Part shown: in pieces, positions 18,186 to 26,825 of the stretch
How the letters are laid out: each line of letters begins with the position of its first letter
How positions within the stretch are numbered: the stretch's first letter is position 1
Assembly (NCBI GenBank): GCA_016297695.1
Contig: JAEDGC010000009.1
Span: forward strand, 1 to 43,621
Source: Bacilli bacterium
GTDB taxonomy: Bacteria; Bacillota_I; Bacilli_A; RF39; UBA660
DNA: 43,621 nt
Direction of reading: 5' to 3'
Made by a program: the position numbers and the translations under genes
Notes under the pieces: model-generated
The model's database searches: none
The model's input: the letters and a program-made list of their open reading frames with translations, nothing else
What the model was told of the DNA's origin: nothing

Positions 18186-18214
18186 ATTATATCATATTTT
18201 TAGTAAAAAGTAAA
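18186..18214 (-). promoter_or_regulatory. sigma-A-type promoter for lysis and ejection genes
   Basis: On the minus strand, TTTACT and TATAAT are separated by 17 bases, with the start expected about 30 bases ahead of the holin ATG at 18149. It follows the terminator of the upstream gene, so the lysis, core and giant genes (18149 down to 9231) form a transcription unit of their own. Confidence 0.7.
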
Positions 18215-18254
18215 TTATACTTAATTTTGTATAATATAAAAATAGTATTTCGAC

Positions 18255-18281
18255 ACAAATTAAAAGAGGACTTAGTCCTCT
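18255..18281 (-). terminator. terminator containing the stop codon of the upstream gene
   Basis: On the minus strand AGAGGAC, TAA, GTCCTCT forms a 7-bp stem whose loop is the stop codon of the gene ending at 18272, followed by TTTAATTT. It separates the tail/accessory unit from the lysis unit. Confidence 0.75.
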
Positions 18282-18607
18282 ATGATATAATGATACATTT
18301 TCTCAACATCAGATTTATCTAATGTAACTGTGCCTAGCATTGGAATTTCAATATGAATTGGTCCTTGTGCTGCTTGTTTTAATAGTTCAGTATAGATGCA
18401 GTGCACATTTACATTGTCATCTTCTATTAATTCTAATGTTTGTAGTAAACTGATTTCTTTCAAATTATGAAATACTTTTTCAGCTTTACTACCAACTATT
18501 CCAGCACCAGTTCCAAATAACCATTTGTTAAGACCTGTCATTTTAGTTACAAGTTCTCTATCGACGAATTTTATCAATCCGTCGATAACCTGTTTATAAT
18601 GATACAT
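18272..18607 (-). CDS. conserved phage protein near the holin, unknown
   Basis: 111 residues. The N-terminal half is helical (YKQVIDGLIKFVDRELVTKM), a Gly-rich turn follows (WLFGTGAGIVGSK), then helix and strand (GPIHIEIPMLGTVTLDKSDVEKMYHYI). I know this arrangement from Firmicutes and gut phages, where the gene often sits near the lysis genes, but no function is established to my knowledge. An AGGAGG-type site precedes it and its stop lies inside the terminator loop at 18272-18274. It is not a transmembrane protein by sequence. Confidence 0.6.
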   Translation of the reverse strand: MYHYKQVIDGLIKFVDRELVTKMTGLNKWLFGTGAGIVGSKAEKVFHNLKEISLLQTLELIEDDNVNVHCIYTELLKQAAQGPIHIEIPMLGTVTLDKSDVEKMYHYIIED

Positions 18608-18617
18608 CGTTTACCTC

Positions 18618-19076
18618 CTATGCTGCTGGTGTCGTAGGATGTGTAATTGTTACATTACCCCAACCAGGACATACGCTTGTGTTTGGAACAATTAATTTAG
18701 TTAATGATTGTAATTGTGCGATTTGATTTTGAATACAACTGATAGCACCTGTTTGTGTGGCATTGTATACAGCTTGTTCACACAATGTTTTATCAATTCT
18801 TTTAATCTCACCATCAAAGTATTTGTATAACTCTAATGATTTTTGGTCATTGTAGATATTAGCATCTCTTAATGCTACATCAGATTCTAACTTTGCAATT
18901 TTATTAGATTGTTCTAATTCAAATCTGTTTATCAAAGTATTCTCTGAACATCCACCATTATACATTGTACCTCCTATTAAATTTCCTAGTCCACCATTAA
19001 GTAAACCTAATGCTGTACCTGCAATACCAAGACCTAAACCAGACCCTGCTACGCCTTTACTTGCAAATTCTGCCAT
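18618..19076 (-). CDS. Gly-rich N-terminus, Cys-containing C-terminus, conserved phage protein, unknown
   Basis: 152 residues. The N-terminus is a Gly/Leu/Ala-rich hydrophobic stretch (GLGLGIAGTALGLLNGGLGN) followed by a Cys (NGGCSENT). The middle is a helical, coiled-coil-like region (FELEQSNKIAKLESDVALRD). The C-terminus is a conserved-looking block (CIQNQIAQLQSLTKLIVPNT, then CPGWGNVTI). Similar proteins recur in gut Firmicutes phages, probably as particle or membrane-associated components, but the role is not established. It is followed by the 18272 gene after 10 bases. Confidence 0.6.
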   Translation of the reverse strand: MAEFASKGVAGSGLGLGIAGTALGLLNGGLGNLIGGTMYNGGCSENTLINRFELEQSNKIAKLESDVALRDANIYNDQKSLELYKYFDGEIKRIDKTLCEQAVYNATQTGAISCIQNQIAQLQSLTKLIVPNTSVCPGWGNVTITHPTTPAA

Positions 19077-19094
19077 ACTAATTCCTCCTTTTCT

Positions 19095-19133
19095 TTAGTA
19101 TATAAAGAATAGTAACGCTATGATTTTATCCAT
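19095..19133 (-). CDS. 12-residue hydrophobic mini-ORF with strong ribosome site
   Basis: The minus strand reads MDKIIALLFFIY and stop, with AAAGGAGATGGTGTT in front of its ATG. It lies just upstream of the gene starting at 19076, whose own site (AAAAGGAGGAATTAGT) comes directly after. It may be a leader peptide or tiny membrane protein. The evidence is only the near-ideal ribosome site and hydrophobic content. Confidence 0.35.
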   Translation of the reverse strand: MDKIIALLFFIY

Positions 19134-19176
19134 AACACCATCTCCTTTACATTTATATCATATCATTAAAATAAAA

Positions 19177-19209
19177 AAGAAAAATGTAAAAATATTTTAC
19201 ATTTTTCTT
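19177..19209. terminator. perfect bidirectional terminator
   Basis: A 15-bp perfect stem (19177-19191 with 19195-19209) closes a 3-base ATA loop, flanked by T/A runs on both strands. On the minus strand it ends the unit finishing with the HTH gene at 19237, and the following genes start after it. Confidence 0.8.
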
Positions 19210-19236
19210 ATAAAAAGTTTATAAAAACTAGATAGT

Positions 19237-19530
19237 TTATAGTCTATCTAGTTCTTCTTCTTGTTTAGATGTTTTACGTACTGGAAGTATTAACGAATAT
19301 TTTTGAGTTGCATCATATAGTTCTTTAAGTTCCCTTATATATTTATTTACTGTATCTGTTGAAATGTTAAACTCACTCGCTTGTTTAACTATTGTCCAAC
19401 CAGCTACACGAGTACGCATAATACCATCTAGTATTCTAGCTTTATCATCACCTAATTTTATTCTATCATTTATACCACTTTCTTCTAAGAAAGTTTCAAG
19501 AATAATTTTACTCCAACATACTTGTTTCAT
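19237..19530 (-). CDS. helix-turn-helix DNA-binding protein
   Basis: 97 residues. Residues near 43-67 (GWTIVKQASEFNISTDTVNKYIREL) fit a helix-turn-helix with a turn at NIS, and the rest is helical and charged. It resembles small HTH proteins in late regions of Firmicutes phages, perhaps a late transcription regulator. The ATG overlaps the stop of the membrane-anchored gene upstream (ATGA), and a terminator follows the gene. Confidence 0.6.
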   Translation of the reverse strand: MKQVCWSKIILETFLEESGINDRIKLGDDKARILDGIMRTRVAGWTIVKQASEFNISTDTVNKYIRELKELYDATQKYSLILPVRKTSKQEEELDRL

Positions 19531-19907
19531 AATATCATACCTTTATCATGACACTCTCTTATGTATTCCATCTCGTGCATGATATAGCTATTTCCTCCTT
19601 TACTTGTATATTTTTTAAATATATCTTCTATATGCTGATAATCAGTAGTAGACCTTTTTAGTCCATTTCTAAGACTTCCACTAAACTGAAGTATCTCATA
19701 TCTTATTCTATCTAGTTCATTATTATCTACTTCTTTTTTAAGATTATTAACCTTGTCATCTAATTGCTTTATGCCTAACCATTTACTTAAGCATTGCCCA
19801 ATATATTTTATAGGATACACTTTGATAGGGGCTAACTCTATACCTAATAGAGCTAGCACACCAATTAACCAAGTGTATGATTCTACAATATGTTCTATTA
19901 TGTTCAT
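19527..19907 (-). CDS. membrane-anchored coiled-coil protein, unknown
   Basis: 126 residues. One N-terminal hydrophobic segment (YTWLIGVLALLGIELAPI) is followed by a helical, charged region (LDDKVNNLKKEVDNNELDRIRYE) and a conserved-looking tail (DYQHIEDIFKKYTSKGGN). This single-anchor layout is common in phage small membrane proteins near the tail and lysis genes, sometimes of XhlA type, but no specific match is claimed. It may help lysis or membrane association. It overlaps the HTH gene by 4 bases. Confidence 0.55.
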   Translation of the reverse strand: MNIIEHIVESYTWLIGVLALLGIELAPIKVYPIKYIGQCLSKWLGIKQLDDKVNNLKKEVDNNELDRIRYEILQFSGSLRNGLKRSTTDYQHIEDIFKKYTSKGGNSYIMHEMEYIRECHDKGMIL

Positions 19908-19941
19908 TATATTATCACCTTAATTTATACTATTTTAACTT

Positions 19942-21507
19942 CTATGCCTTAACTAATTTTACATTATCAAAGATAATTGTATTGCTATCTTTAATTTCTG
20001 ACATATTAGTGTAAAACTCCACATAGAAATTTCCTGAACTATCTGTTGATAATGTTAATGATTTAGTCATGCTTGTTTCTGTACCCATTGAATCACTTGA
20101 ATCTGTATAAAAACCACAATTATTTCCACTTTCATTAGTTATATCTGCACTAATTGTATAATTAGTATTTGCATCTAACCCACTAATAGTACAAGCAACC
20201 CTAGACCATCTATTGCCATTGTTGTTTATAGTAATCTTTGTATCACTATCAACTACCGATGTACATCTATTATTAACTAATGTTGTATTTGAACCATTAA
20301 AATTAAATAAATTAACTTCAATAGGTGTTGTAACCTCAAAAGGTATTTTATACATAGCAATAGGCATTATTTTATTTGAACTTAAATTGTAGCCTTTTAT
20401 AACTATATAATTAGAATAAACATCCATAATTGCACATTCACAACCAACATAATTATTTGTTATACTTCCATTGCTTAATATTCTAGGTCTACCATTTGAT
20501 GGAATATGAACTCTTATAGGCATTGTATCTGTTGCTAAACTTACATTTGCATTTGATACTAATTCTTGCATTTTATATGTTAAATGAGAATGCCCACTAA
20601 AATATGAAACATTGTTTTTATAAGTAGTCATTAAATTTCTAAATGTTAATGCCTGTCCTGCTGTTCCTAAATCATCATTATCTAAATTATTTGCATCTCC
20701 TACTGGGTCGCAATAATAATGTAAAAATAGAAATACTCTTTTATTTGCATAACTTGATAATTTTGTTTCTAACCAAGTTAATTCATCACTAGAAAAGGGA
20801 TTTGTCGTATTTGCTTGATATAATCCTAAGAATAAATAAACATCATCATTCACTATATATTCATAATATAGACTGTTTCCTGTTACTTGTTCTAGTCTCG
20901 AATAACTATCATGATTTCCTGCTATTGTTTTTATTGGTATTGTATTATTTACTATTGCATTAGAATATGCAGTATAATCACTATCTCTATTATCTTCTGT
21001 TACATCTCCACAATGAGCAATGAAACTTACATTTTCATTTTTAAATAATGTTAATGCTTTTTTTAAATCATTTATACTATCTGCAGTATCTGTTCCATCT
21101 CCATCAACATGAGTATCACTTATTAGTCCTACTGAATATAAAGGTGTATCAGTTATCTTTTCAAAATCACTAGGCAAATCAATACTTGATTTTATTGAAT
21201 TATCTTTTACTAATACCACTTTTGTAGCATTACTTGGTGCAATATTCAAATTCATTAAATAATTACAACTACCACTTTTACCACTTAATTCAGCAATGCT
21301 GTCATAATTATCCAATATTGTATTACCATTTGCATATTTAATACTATAATTACCACTAGAACTAGCAGAAAAATTATATACATATGAAGAATATGTTAAT
21401 GTATATTTAGCATTTTCAAAGATAACTTGATTGTTTATTTTTCCAAGCCTTATGTTAGAGCCATTTATTTTAATTTTATCTATGTTAGAGCCATTAATTT
21501 TTAACAT
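19942..21507 (-). CDS. tail adhesin with calcineurin-type phosphoesterase domain
   Basis: 521 residues from the ATG at 21507, which follows the stop of the collagen-like gene by two bases. Longer starts to 21549 lie inside that gene. Tandem INGSNI motifs at the start suggest a beta-structured attachment segment. The middle is a metallophosphoesterase: DTH (Asp131, His133), GDVTED (Asp168), GNHD (198-200), FLHYY (His263) and GHSH (His306, His308). The last 150 residues are a beta-sandwich-like, Asn/Thr-rich region likely to bind glycans. In a virion this enzyme could cut phosphodiester-linked surface polymers such as teichoic-acid-like chains, which is inference. It follows two other adhesin-like genes. 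Confidence 0.75.
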   Translation of the reverse strand: MLKINGSNIDKIKINGSNIRLGKINNQVIFENAKYTLTYSSYVYNFSASSSGNYSIKYANGNTILDNYDSIAELSGKSGSCNYLMNLNIAPSNATKVVLVKDNSIKSSIDLPSDFEKITDTPLYSVGLISDTHVDGDGTDTADSINDLKKALTLFKNENVSFIAHCGDVTEDNRDSDYTAYSNAIVNNTIPIKTIAGNHDSYSRLEQVTGNSLYYEYIVNDDVYLFLGLYQANTTNPFSSDELTWLETKLSSYANKRVFLFLHYYCDPVGDANNLDNDDLGTAGQALTFRNLMTTYKNNVSYFSGHSHLTYKMQELVSNANVSLATDTMPIRVHIPSNGRPRILSNGSITNNYVGCECAIMDVYSNYIVIKGYNLSSNKIMPIAMYKIPFEVTTPIEVNLFNFNGSNTTLVNNRCTSVVDSDTKITINNNGNRWSRVACTISGLDANTNYTISADITNESGNNCGFYTDSSDSMGTETSMTKSLTLSTDSSGNFYVEFYTNMSEIKDSNTIIFDNVKLVKA

Positions 21508-21509
21508 AT

Positions 21510-23102
21510 CTATACACTCTCTTCTGCAATTACTATTGAACAAGTCCAATTAGTGAATACATTAAGTTTCTTTACTTGCATTGATAAAGAATATTCTGCA
21601 TAAGTAGTAGTTGGTGTGAATGTATATTTCTCATATATTCCACTAGCAGTTCTTTCAACTGAATTAATTAAATTTGTAGAACCACCAGCTGAGTCATAGC
21701 CAGTCAACATTACTGCATTAATAATACCATCACTTTGAGAAACTCTTTTACTATCATCAAATGAACCGCTTACATTAGTAAATTGTAAATAATATGTTTT
21801 ATTAGCCTCTAGGTTCATATTAAAATGATTTGTCCATCCCCAAACAGATGCACCATCATTGCTTCCATTTGCAATTACATTTCGTTCTTTAAATGTTACT
21901 GTAAAGCCATTAGTTTCTGTATTTTCTACTTGTGACGGATATAAATTTACAACAACTGGTTCTAATGCTTCTTTTACTAAATAAAGTACACCTTCTACTT
22001 CTATTTCTGGCAATTCATCTACAACTTCTATTGAATTAATAGTGTTTGATGAAACATTACCACTTCCACCACTTGAAATACTAATATTTCCACTTCCTAA
22101 TAATGAATTACCATTAATTGTTTTTATATTAGTACCACTTACTAAAACATCTTGCTTTCCACTTAAATCTTGATGTTCAGTTAAATATCCACTATCGTTA
22201 GTAAATGCACTTATATTTGTTGGTACTGTTGGAATAATTGGTTTATTAGTTAAATCATTGTATGAACCACTTATAGCTACTGTTGATAAATCACTTGTTT
22301 TAACATATTCACTGGGAACACTTGTTAAATAACCACTATCATTAGTCAAATCACTAGTTTTAGTTGGAATCACAGGTTTATCAGTTAAATTATTATATGA
22401 ACCATTAAAATCACTCTTATTATTCCAGTTTGCTATATCTTGATTTGTTATACTTGCACTTGCACTTGCACTAAATACTGGGTCTGTTTCGTCTACTGTT
22501 CCTCCGCCACCTATGCCATCAGCCCCTTTTGGTATTCCAAAATTAAATATTGCATCCGTGCCAGTTCCTACATTTTCAACAGTCGCATTTGAACCAGCAT
22601 CTAAAGTAGTAACAGTTCCTATCGTAATAGTAGCAGACTTACCATCTGCACCTTTTGGTCCAGTTTCACCTTGTGGACCTTGAGGACCAGTATCACCTTT
22701 TTCACCTTGAATACCTTGAGAACCAGTTTCTCCTTTTGGTCCTTGTAAACCTGTATCACCTTTTAAGCCTTGCGGTCCTGTTTCTCCTTTATCACCTTTT
22801 AAACCTTGAAGTCCTTGTATTCCTTGTAACCCTTGAGGACCTTGTTCACCTTGTGGACCTGTGTCCCCTTTTGGACCTTGAGGACCTATTAAAGATTCTA
22901 ACCATTCTGCTTCAGTTCCTATAAATCCATTTTCAACTGCAAGTTCATATGCAGATTTACCCGGTAGTCCTCTATCGGCAAAAGGTAATTGAACATTAAC
23001 ATTATATCCATTTAATCCATCACCGAAATTAACATCATATGTATTTAATCCATCATCGATATTAATATCATATGTATTTGATTTATCATTAACATCAATC
23101 AT
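21510..23102 (-). CDS. collagen-like tail fibre protein
   Basis: 530 residues. After a strand-rich start (YDINIDDGLNTYDVNFGDGL) and the classic GKSAYELAVENGFIGTEAEW motif, a run of Gly-X-Y triplets follows at about 67-150 (GPKGDTGPQGEQGPQG and so on), forming a trimeric triple helix. The middle holds repeated segments (SYNDLTNKPIIPT, TSDLTNDSGYLT). The C-terminal 150 residues (PSQVENTETNGFTVTFKERNV to the end) form a beta-rich head likely to bind the host. It is a receptor-binding fibre. The ATG overlaps the previous stop by one base. Confidence 0.85.
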   Translation of the reverse strand: MIDVNDKSNTYDINIDDGLNTYDVNFGDGLNGYNVNVQLPFADRGLPGKSAYELAVENGFIGTEAEWLESLIGPQGPKGDTGPQGEQGPQGLQGIQGLQGLKGDKGETGPQGLKGDTGLQGPKGETGSQGIQGEKGDTGPQGPQGETGPKGADGKSATITIGTVTTLDAGSNATVENVGTGTDAIFNFGIPKGADGIGGGGTVDETDPVFSASASASITNQDIANWNNKSDFNGSYNNLTDKPVIPTKTSDLTNDSGYLTSVPSEYVKTSDLSTVAISGSYNDLTNKPIIPTVPTNISAFTNDSGYLTEHQDLSGKQDVLVSGTNIKTINGNSLLGSGNISISSGGSGNVSSNTINSIEVVDELPEIEVEGVLYLVKEALEPVVVNLYPSQVENTETNGFTVTFKERNVIANGSNDGASVWGWTNHFNMNLEANKTYYLQFTNVSGSFDDSKRVSQSDGIINAVMLTGYDSAGGSTNLINSVERTASGIYEKYTFTPTTTYAEYSLSMQVKKLNVFTNWTCSIVIAEESV

Positions 23103-23428
23103 TAATCAGTTACCTCCCATGTGATTTCTAACTCTCCCTTAACTAAAGTATAAACATCATTATTAGCATTCGTATATTGAATATCATAATAATATGTACC
23201 TAGCTTAATGTTTGTATCATTAGGAGATAAATATAAAATTATTTTACCACCTACTATATGAGTTTTATCACTATGTATGTCATAATCTGGCTGTTTCAAA
23301 TTCTTTTTTGCTGAGAAAACTATTTTATCAGAACTGTTGAGTTCCAATTGGCTACCTTCAGCATCTGACTTAGTGACAGTTATATAAAAACTATCTCCTT
23401 GTGTAATTTGTAAATTTTTTTCTGTCAT
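23102..23428 (-). CDS. small baseplate/fibre-associated beta protein
   Basis: 108 residues from the ATG at 23428, which has TTAGGAGGGATAAC in front. Earlier starts to 23479 lie inside the previous gene. The sequence is strand-rich (LQITQGDSFYITVTKSDAEG, ELNSSDKIVFSAKK, IILYLSPNDTNIKLGTYYYD) and resembles the N-terminal domain of Siphophage-type upper baseplate proteins (BppU-N-like). It probably links the fibre to the particle. It sits between two fibre-like genes and its stop overlaps the collagen-like gene's ATG. Confidence 0.55.
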   Translation of the reverse strand: MTEKNLQITQGDSFYITVTKSDAEGSQLELNSSDKIVFSAKKNLKQPDYDIHSDKTHIVGGKIILYLSPNDTNIKLGTYYYDIQYTNANNDVYTLVKGELEITWEVTD

Positions 23429-23438
23429 GTTATCCCTC

Positions 23439-24686
23439 CTAACTATATTCGACTTGGTAATCCACAGGTTCAATAGCAATCCAATTAAACGTTATATTAC
23501 CGGATGAGTTACGGTTTGTTAAACAATATGCTTTAAAACCAGTTGTACTGGTTGATACAACACTACCTGAATAACAAGCTCCTGTAGCTGTACCATTAAC
23601 TTTAGGAGTTAATGTTACTATTGGAGCTACTTTAAATTTATTTCTGAAAGTTACGGTAGTGTCACTATTACTATTTAGAGTACAAGTTCCACATTGAATG
23701 TTACCAGCGGCAAGTCTTGGAATTGAAAGCTCATTTGTATCGACATTTAATCCTCGATAAATCAGTACTCCATCCAATACACTTTGTTTCTTTCTATCTA
23801 GCAAATGCATAAATGCAGTATTATCATTTACATATACTTGATATCCTTTTTCCACACTAGAATTTGCTGTCTTATAATTTAATTCTATACTTGGAAATGC
23901 TGTTCCTATGTGAGCGTCATATTGATTATTACCAGAATGATGTTTTAAGCTAATATCCCCAGCATATATTGCACTATAAATATCATTAGCATATCCCGAC
24001 AAATATAATTTAAATAACAAATCATTAACATTATCAGAATATAATTGAATATTTCCACCAGTAATATTGGCTTTCGTCATAAATACAGAACCATTTTGTA
24101 ATACTCTAAATGGTGCAGAATTTTTATTTCCTGATGTAGCTCCCGCCCAGAAACGTACTGCTTTATCCCCAGATACATTTCCTGTCATACCAGCAGCAAC
24201 GGTACCCCCGTTCACAACTTGTATTGTTCCCGCCGTTACTAGCCCATTTTCGATTATAGTATGGGTATTGTCATATGATGTTGCATTTTCCCAATCAGAC
24301 TCAACATAACTTCCTGTAGCACGACTATTAATACAGCGCCTTAATTCACCGTTAGGTCCTGTTGTCCATAAATCTCCTTTAGTATAAGGAGGAGTAGGCT
24401 GAGTTATAAAAACTTTATTTTTAGAATTAGCTACATCATCATTTGTATATGTTGTTGCTAACTTCCAATCGGATGAGTCAAATGACCCTAATTCTCTATC
24501 TTTTATACATATATAAATATCATTTCCGTCCATATACGTATCATTAATATGATATGGTGGCTCAGGTTGAATACCAAAGTTTTTACTTTTGGTACCAACA
24601 AAAGCAACTGTTTTACCATTAACTTTGTCAACATACGCTTTATTGGCCGGGTCAGTATCGTAATATGGTTCATTTATTTGTGTCAT
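23439..24686 (-). CDS. tail appendage/adhesin protein with lectin-like C-terminus
   Basis: 415 residues from the ATG at 24686. It has AGAGGTGATTAGT in front and follows the nozzle gene's stop; earlier in-frame starts would overlap that gene. The N-terminus has a paired motif (GIQPEPPYHINDTYMDGNDI, ITQPTPPYTKGDLWTTGPNG), each followed by a Trp-containing segment (DSSDWKLATTY, VESDWENATSY), so it is an internal duplication. The C-terminal segment (SDTTVTFRNKFKVAPIVTLT to WIAIEPVDY) resembles H-type lectin-like heads of phage fibres. It is likely a receptor-binding appendage. Confidence 0.7.
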   Translation of the reverse strand: MTQINEPYYDTDPANKAYVDKVNGKTVAFVGTKSKNFGIQPEPPYHINDTYMDGNDIYICIKDRELGSFDSSDWKLATTYTNDDVANSKNKVFITQPTPPYTKGDLWTTGPNGELRRCINSRATGSYVESDWENATSYDNTHTIIENGLVTAGTIQVVNGGTVAAGMTGNVSGDKAVRFWAGATSGNKNSAPFRVLQNGSVFMTKANITGGNIQLYSDNVNDLLFKLYLSGYANDIYSAIYAGDISLKHHSGNNQYDAHIGTAFPSIELNYKTANSSVEKGYQVYVNDNTAFMHLLDRKKQSVLDGVLIYRGLNVDTNELSIPRLAAGNIQCGTCTLNSNSDTTVTFRNKFKVAPIVTLTPKVNGTATGACYSGSVVSTSTTGFKAYCLTNRNSSGNITFNWIAIEPVDYQVEYS

Positions 24687-24687
24687 A

Positions 24688-26814
24688 CTAATCACCTCTG
24701 TATCTTCCTGAGAATATATATTCAATTCCTATTTTAAAGAAATTCATTGGTTTTTCACTCTCATTATATAATCTAAATTTAACATACATAACCTTTTTAA
24801 TCTTTTCTTTTTCTTGTAGCGTTGCTGGGAACGAACCCATTGGAGTTTGTTTATTAATAATATCTTGCTCATCTTCATTAGTAATATATGATAATGTATA
24901 CTCCGAGTCTTCATATGGCCTTGTTATAACTGTAACTCTACGAACTGTTTTGGACTGAACTATTGAACCCAGGTCTAAGAATGCTGTATCAAATAATTGT
25001 TTCATAGGCATATTGTAGTTTAATACTGTATCATTGAATTTGCATATATCTCCACTCTCAGTTGCGAAATATAATTCATCATTATATGTAAACCAAATTC
25101 TTACAGGTACATCTTCCCAATAATACCATTCATATTGATAATTAGATGCATTTGCCTCAGCAACTTTACTTTTGTATCTACCATCTGCGACGTATACATG
25201 ATTATTTATTGCTAAATAATATTTAGAATGATGTACTATAGCAACAGCATTTTCTAAGTTAGGTTCAGCTAATAATTTATTTTTAATAAAGTAACTTCTT
25301 TCATTAACAAATTTTTCTCCATAACTAGACCCAGCCACACCATATACGCCTGTTTCAGTTAAAGTTAATGGGTCATTTAATAAATTAGCATTGGCATACT
25401 TACTTATACAGCCTACAGCTCTAGAGCCAGATGCTATCGGGAATACCTCAGACGCATTGTATATAGCACTATCTCTATAATAAATAGCATAATCACTGTC
25501 TGTTATTTTCTTTTGAATCGCTAATGTACCATCATTTAATTTTAAATAGTTAATAATTGGTTGAAAACCTATTCTAGTATAATTTTCAGCTGGAAAGTAT
25601 GTGATATCTTTTTCAGCACTAAACCAATCTACATTAGAATACATTGGATTGCCAGAAATAAATAACCTAGTATTATTTGAATTATATCCATATGTTGTAG
25701 CAATAGTACATTTATTAATATATTCTTTAATATTTTCACCTGTATTACTATCATTAGTAGTTACTTTATAACGTATAAATACACTGTCTCGTCCAGTAAC
25801 AGCAAATTTAGGTGGAATATTTTTAAATGTAATAGCACCGGTATTTCTATTCCAACTTTGAATTTCTAGTACACTTGTAGTTCCATCTTCATTTAAAATT
25901 CTAGCTGTAGGTGCCTCATCATCAAATGAATCGGCAACATAATATACTCCAGATGTTCCATCTGCCACGAAACTATTCTCTCTATATGGGTTAAGTATAT
26001 TTGCATCTTCATATGATGACGCTCCTGTACCATCTGGTTTTCTATTTATGGAAGTCGTAGGAACATATCCACTTTCATCTAAATAGTGAATTCCCCATTC
26101 TCCACCTGATTTACCATACCAAAAGGCTCTACTTCCATCAAAAACAGCTAATTTATTATCTAAAATAACTGATGAATATTGTGTTATAGTATCAGCAACC
26201 GTAATTCCCATATCTACTGGATTTAAGAAGTTAGTATCTAATTTATATAATTTATTTTTGACGTGTACTATAAAGATTTCATCTTCATCTCTATCAATAT
26301 TCCAAATACCATTTATTCTAGCATCAGCACCATTTTGTAAGAAATATTGTGGTTTTCCAACCGCAACATTATTAGGTGTTTCACAAGTACCAACTATATA
26401 ATGATTTGGCATATTTAATATATCTTGAATTGTTGTAATAATGTTACCATTATTATTTGTGGCTAAATAGTAAATAACTTCTCCATTAGCCTCAGTCATT
26501 TTTAACTTTTGATTTGGTTTATTTGGATTTATTAATTGGATACTACACAAATTACCTTGTTTACCAGCACGAATTGCTGTCCATCTAACATTAACACCAT
26601 TAGTTAAAACATCACAATATGCTTTAGTTCCAAACTCATTACCTATAACATTAAAACCAGGTCTAGTTTCTAAAAACCCATTATTATTAACTAAATTAAT
26701 TAAATTACTAGCACGATACACACTCGGAGTAATACTTGTAAAATCAACACCTAAGAAATTTTCTAATGTGATTACTTTAATGCTAGGCCCACTAGGAACA
26801 TTAAATTGTGCCAT
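24688..26814 (-). CDS. tail nozzle protein (T7 gp12-like tubular B)
   Basis: 708 residues from the ATG at 26814, preceded by AAGGAGGTATATT. The earlier start at 26835 overlaps the previous gene. It is strand-rich with scattered Trp/Tyr and Asn/Gly turns, and short segments (FLGVDFTSITPSVYRASNLINL, NNNGFLETRPGF) match the opening pattern of podovirus tail-tubular/nozzle proteins. It would form the distal tail tube. It follows the connector gene and precedes the fibres, as in T7-like phages. No tape-measure gene is present, consistent with a short tail. Confidence 0.7.
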   Translation of the reverse strand: MAQFNVPSGPSIKVITLENFLGVDFTSITPSVYRASNLINLVNNNGFLETRPGFNVIGNEFGTKAYCDVLTNGVNVRWTAIRAGKQGNLCSIQLINPNKPNQKLKMTEANGEVIYYLATNNNGNIITTIQDILNMPNHYIVGTCETPNNVAVGKPQYFLQNGADARINGIWNIDRDEDEIFIVHVKNKLYKLDTNFLNPVDMGITVADTITQYSSVILDNKLAVFDGSRAFWYGKSGGEWGIHYLDESGYVPTTSINRKPDGTGASSYEDANILNPYRENSFVADGTSGVYYVADSFDDEAPTARILNEDGTTSVLEIQSWNRNTGAITFKNIPPKFAVTGRDSVFIRYKVTTNDSNTGENIKEYINKCTIATTYGYNSNNTRLFISGNPMYSNVDWFSAEKDITYFPAENYTRIGFQPIINYLKLNDGTLAIQKKITDSDYAIYYRDSAIYNASEVFPIASGSRAVGCISKYANANLLNDPLTLTETGVYGVAGSSYGEKFVNERSYFIKNKLLAEPNLENAVAIVHHSKYYLAINNHVYVADGRYKSKVAEANASNYQYEWYYWEDVPVRIWFTYNDELYFATESGDICKFNDTVLNYNMPMKQLFDTAFLDLGSIVQSKTVRRVTVITRPYEDSEYTLSYITNEDEQDIINKQTPMGSFPATLQEKEKIKKVMYVKFRLYNESEKPMNFFKIGIEYIFSGRYRGD

Positions 26815-26825
26815 AATATACCTCC

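Noticed and set aside
22655..22924. Open frame on the plus strand opposite the Gly-X-Y repeats
   Set aside because: It is the shadow of the collagen-like repeat: low-complexity Leu/Val/Phe content, no ribosome site, and opposite to a clearly coding strand.
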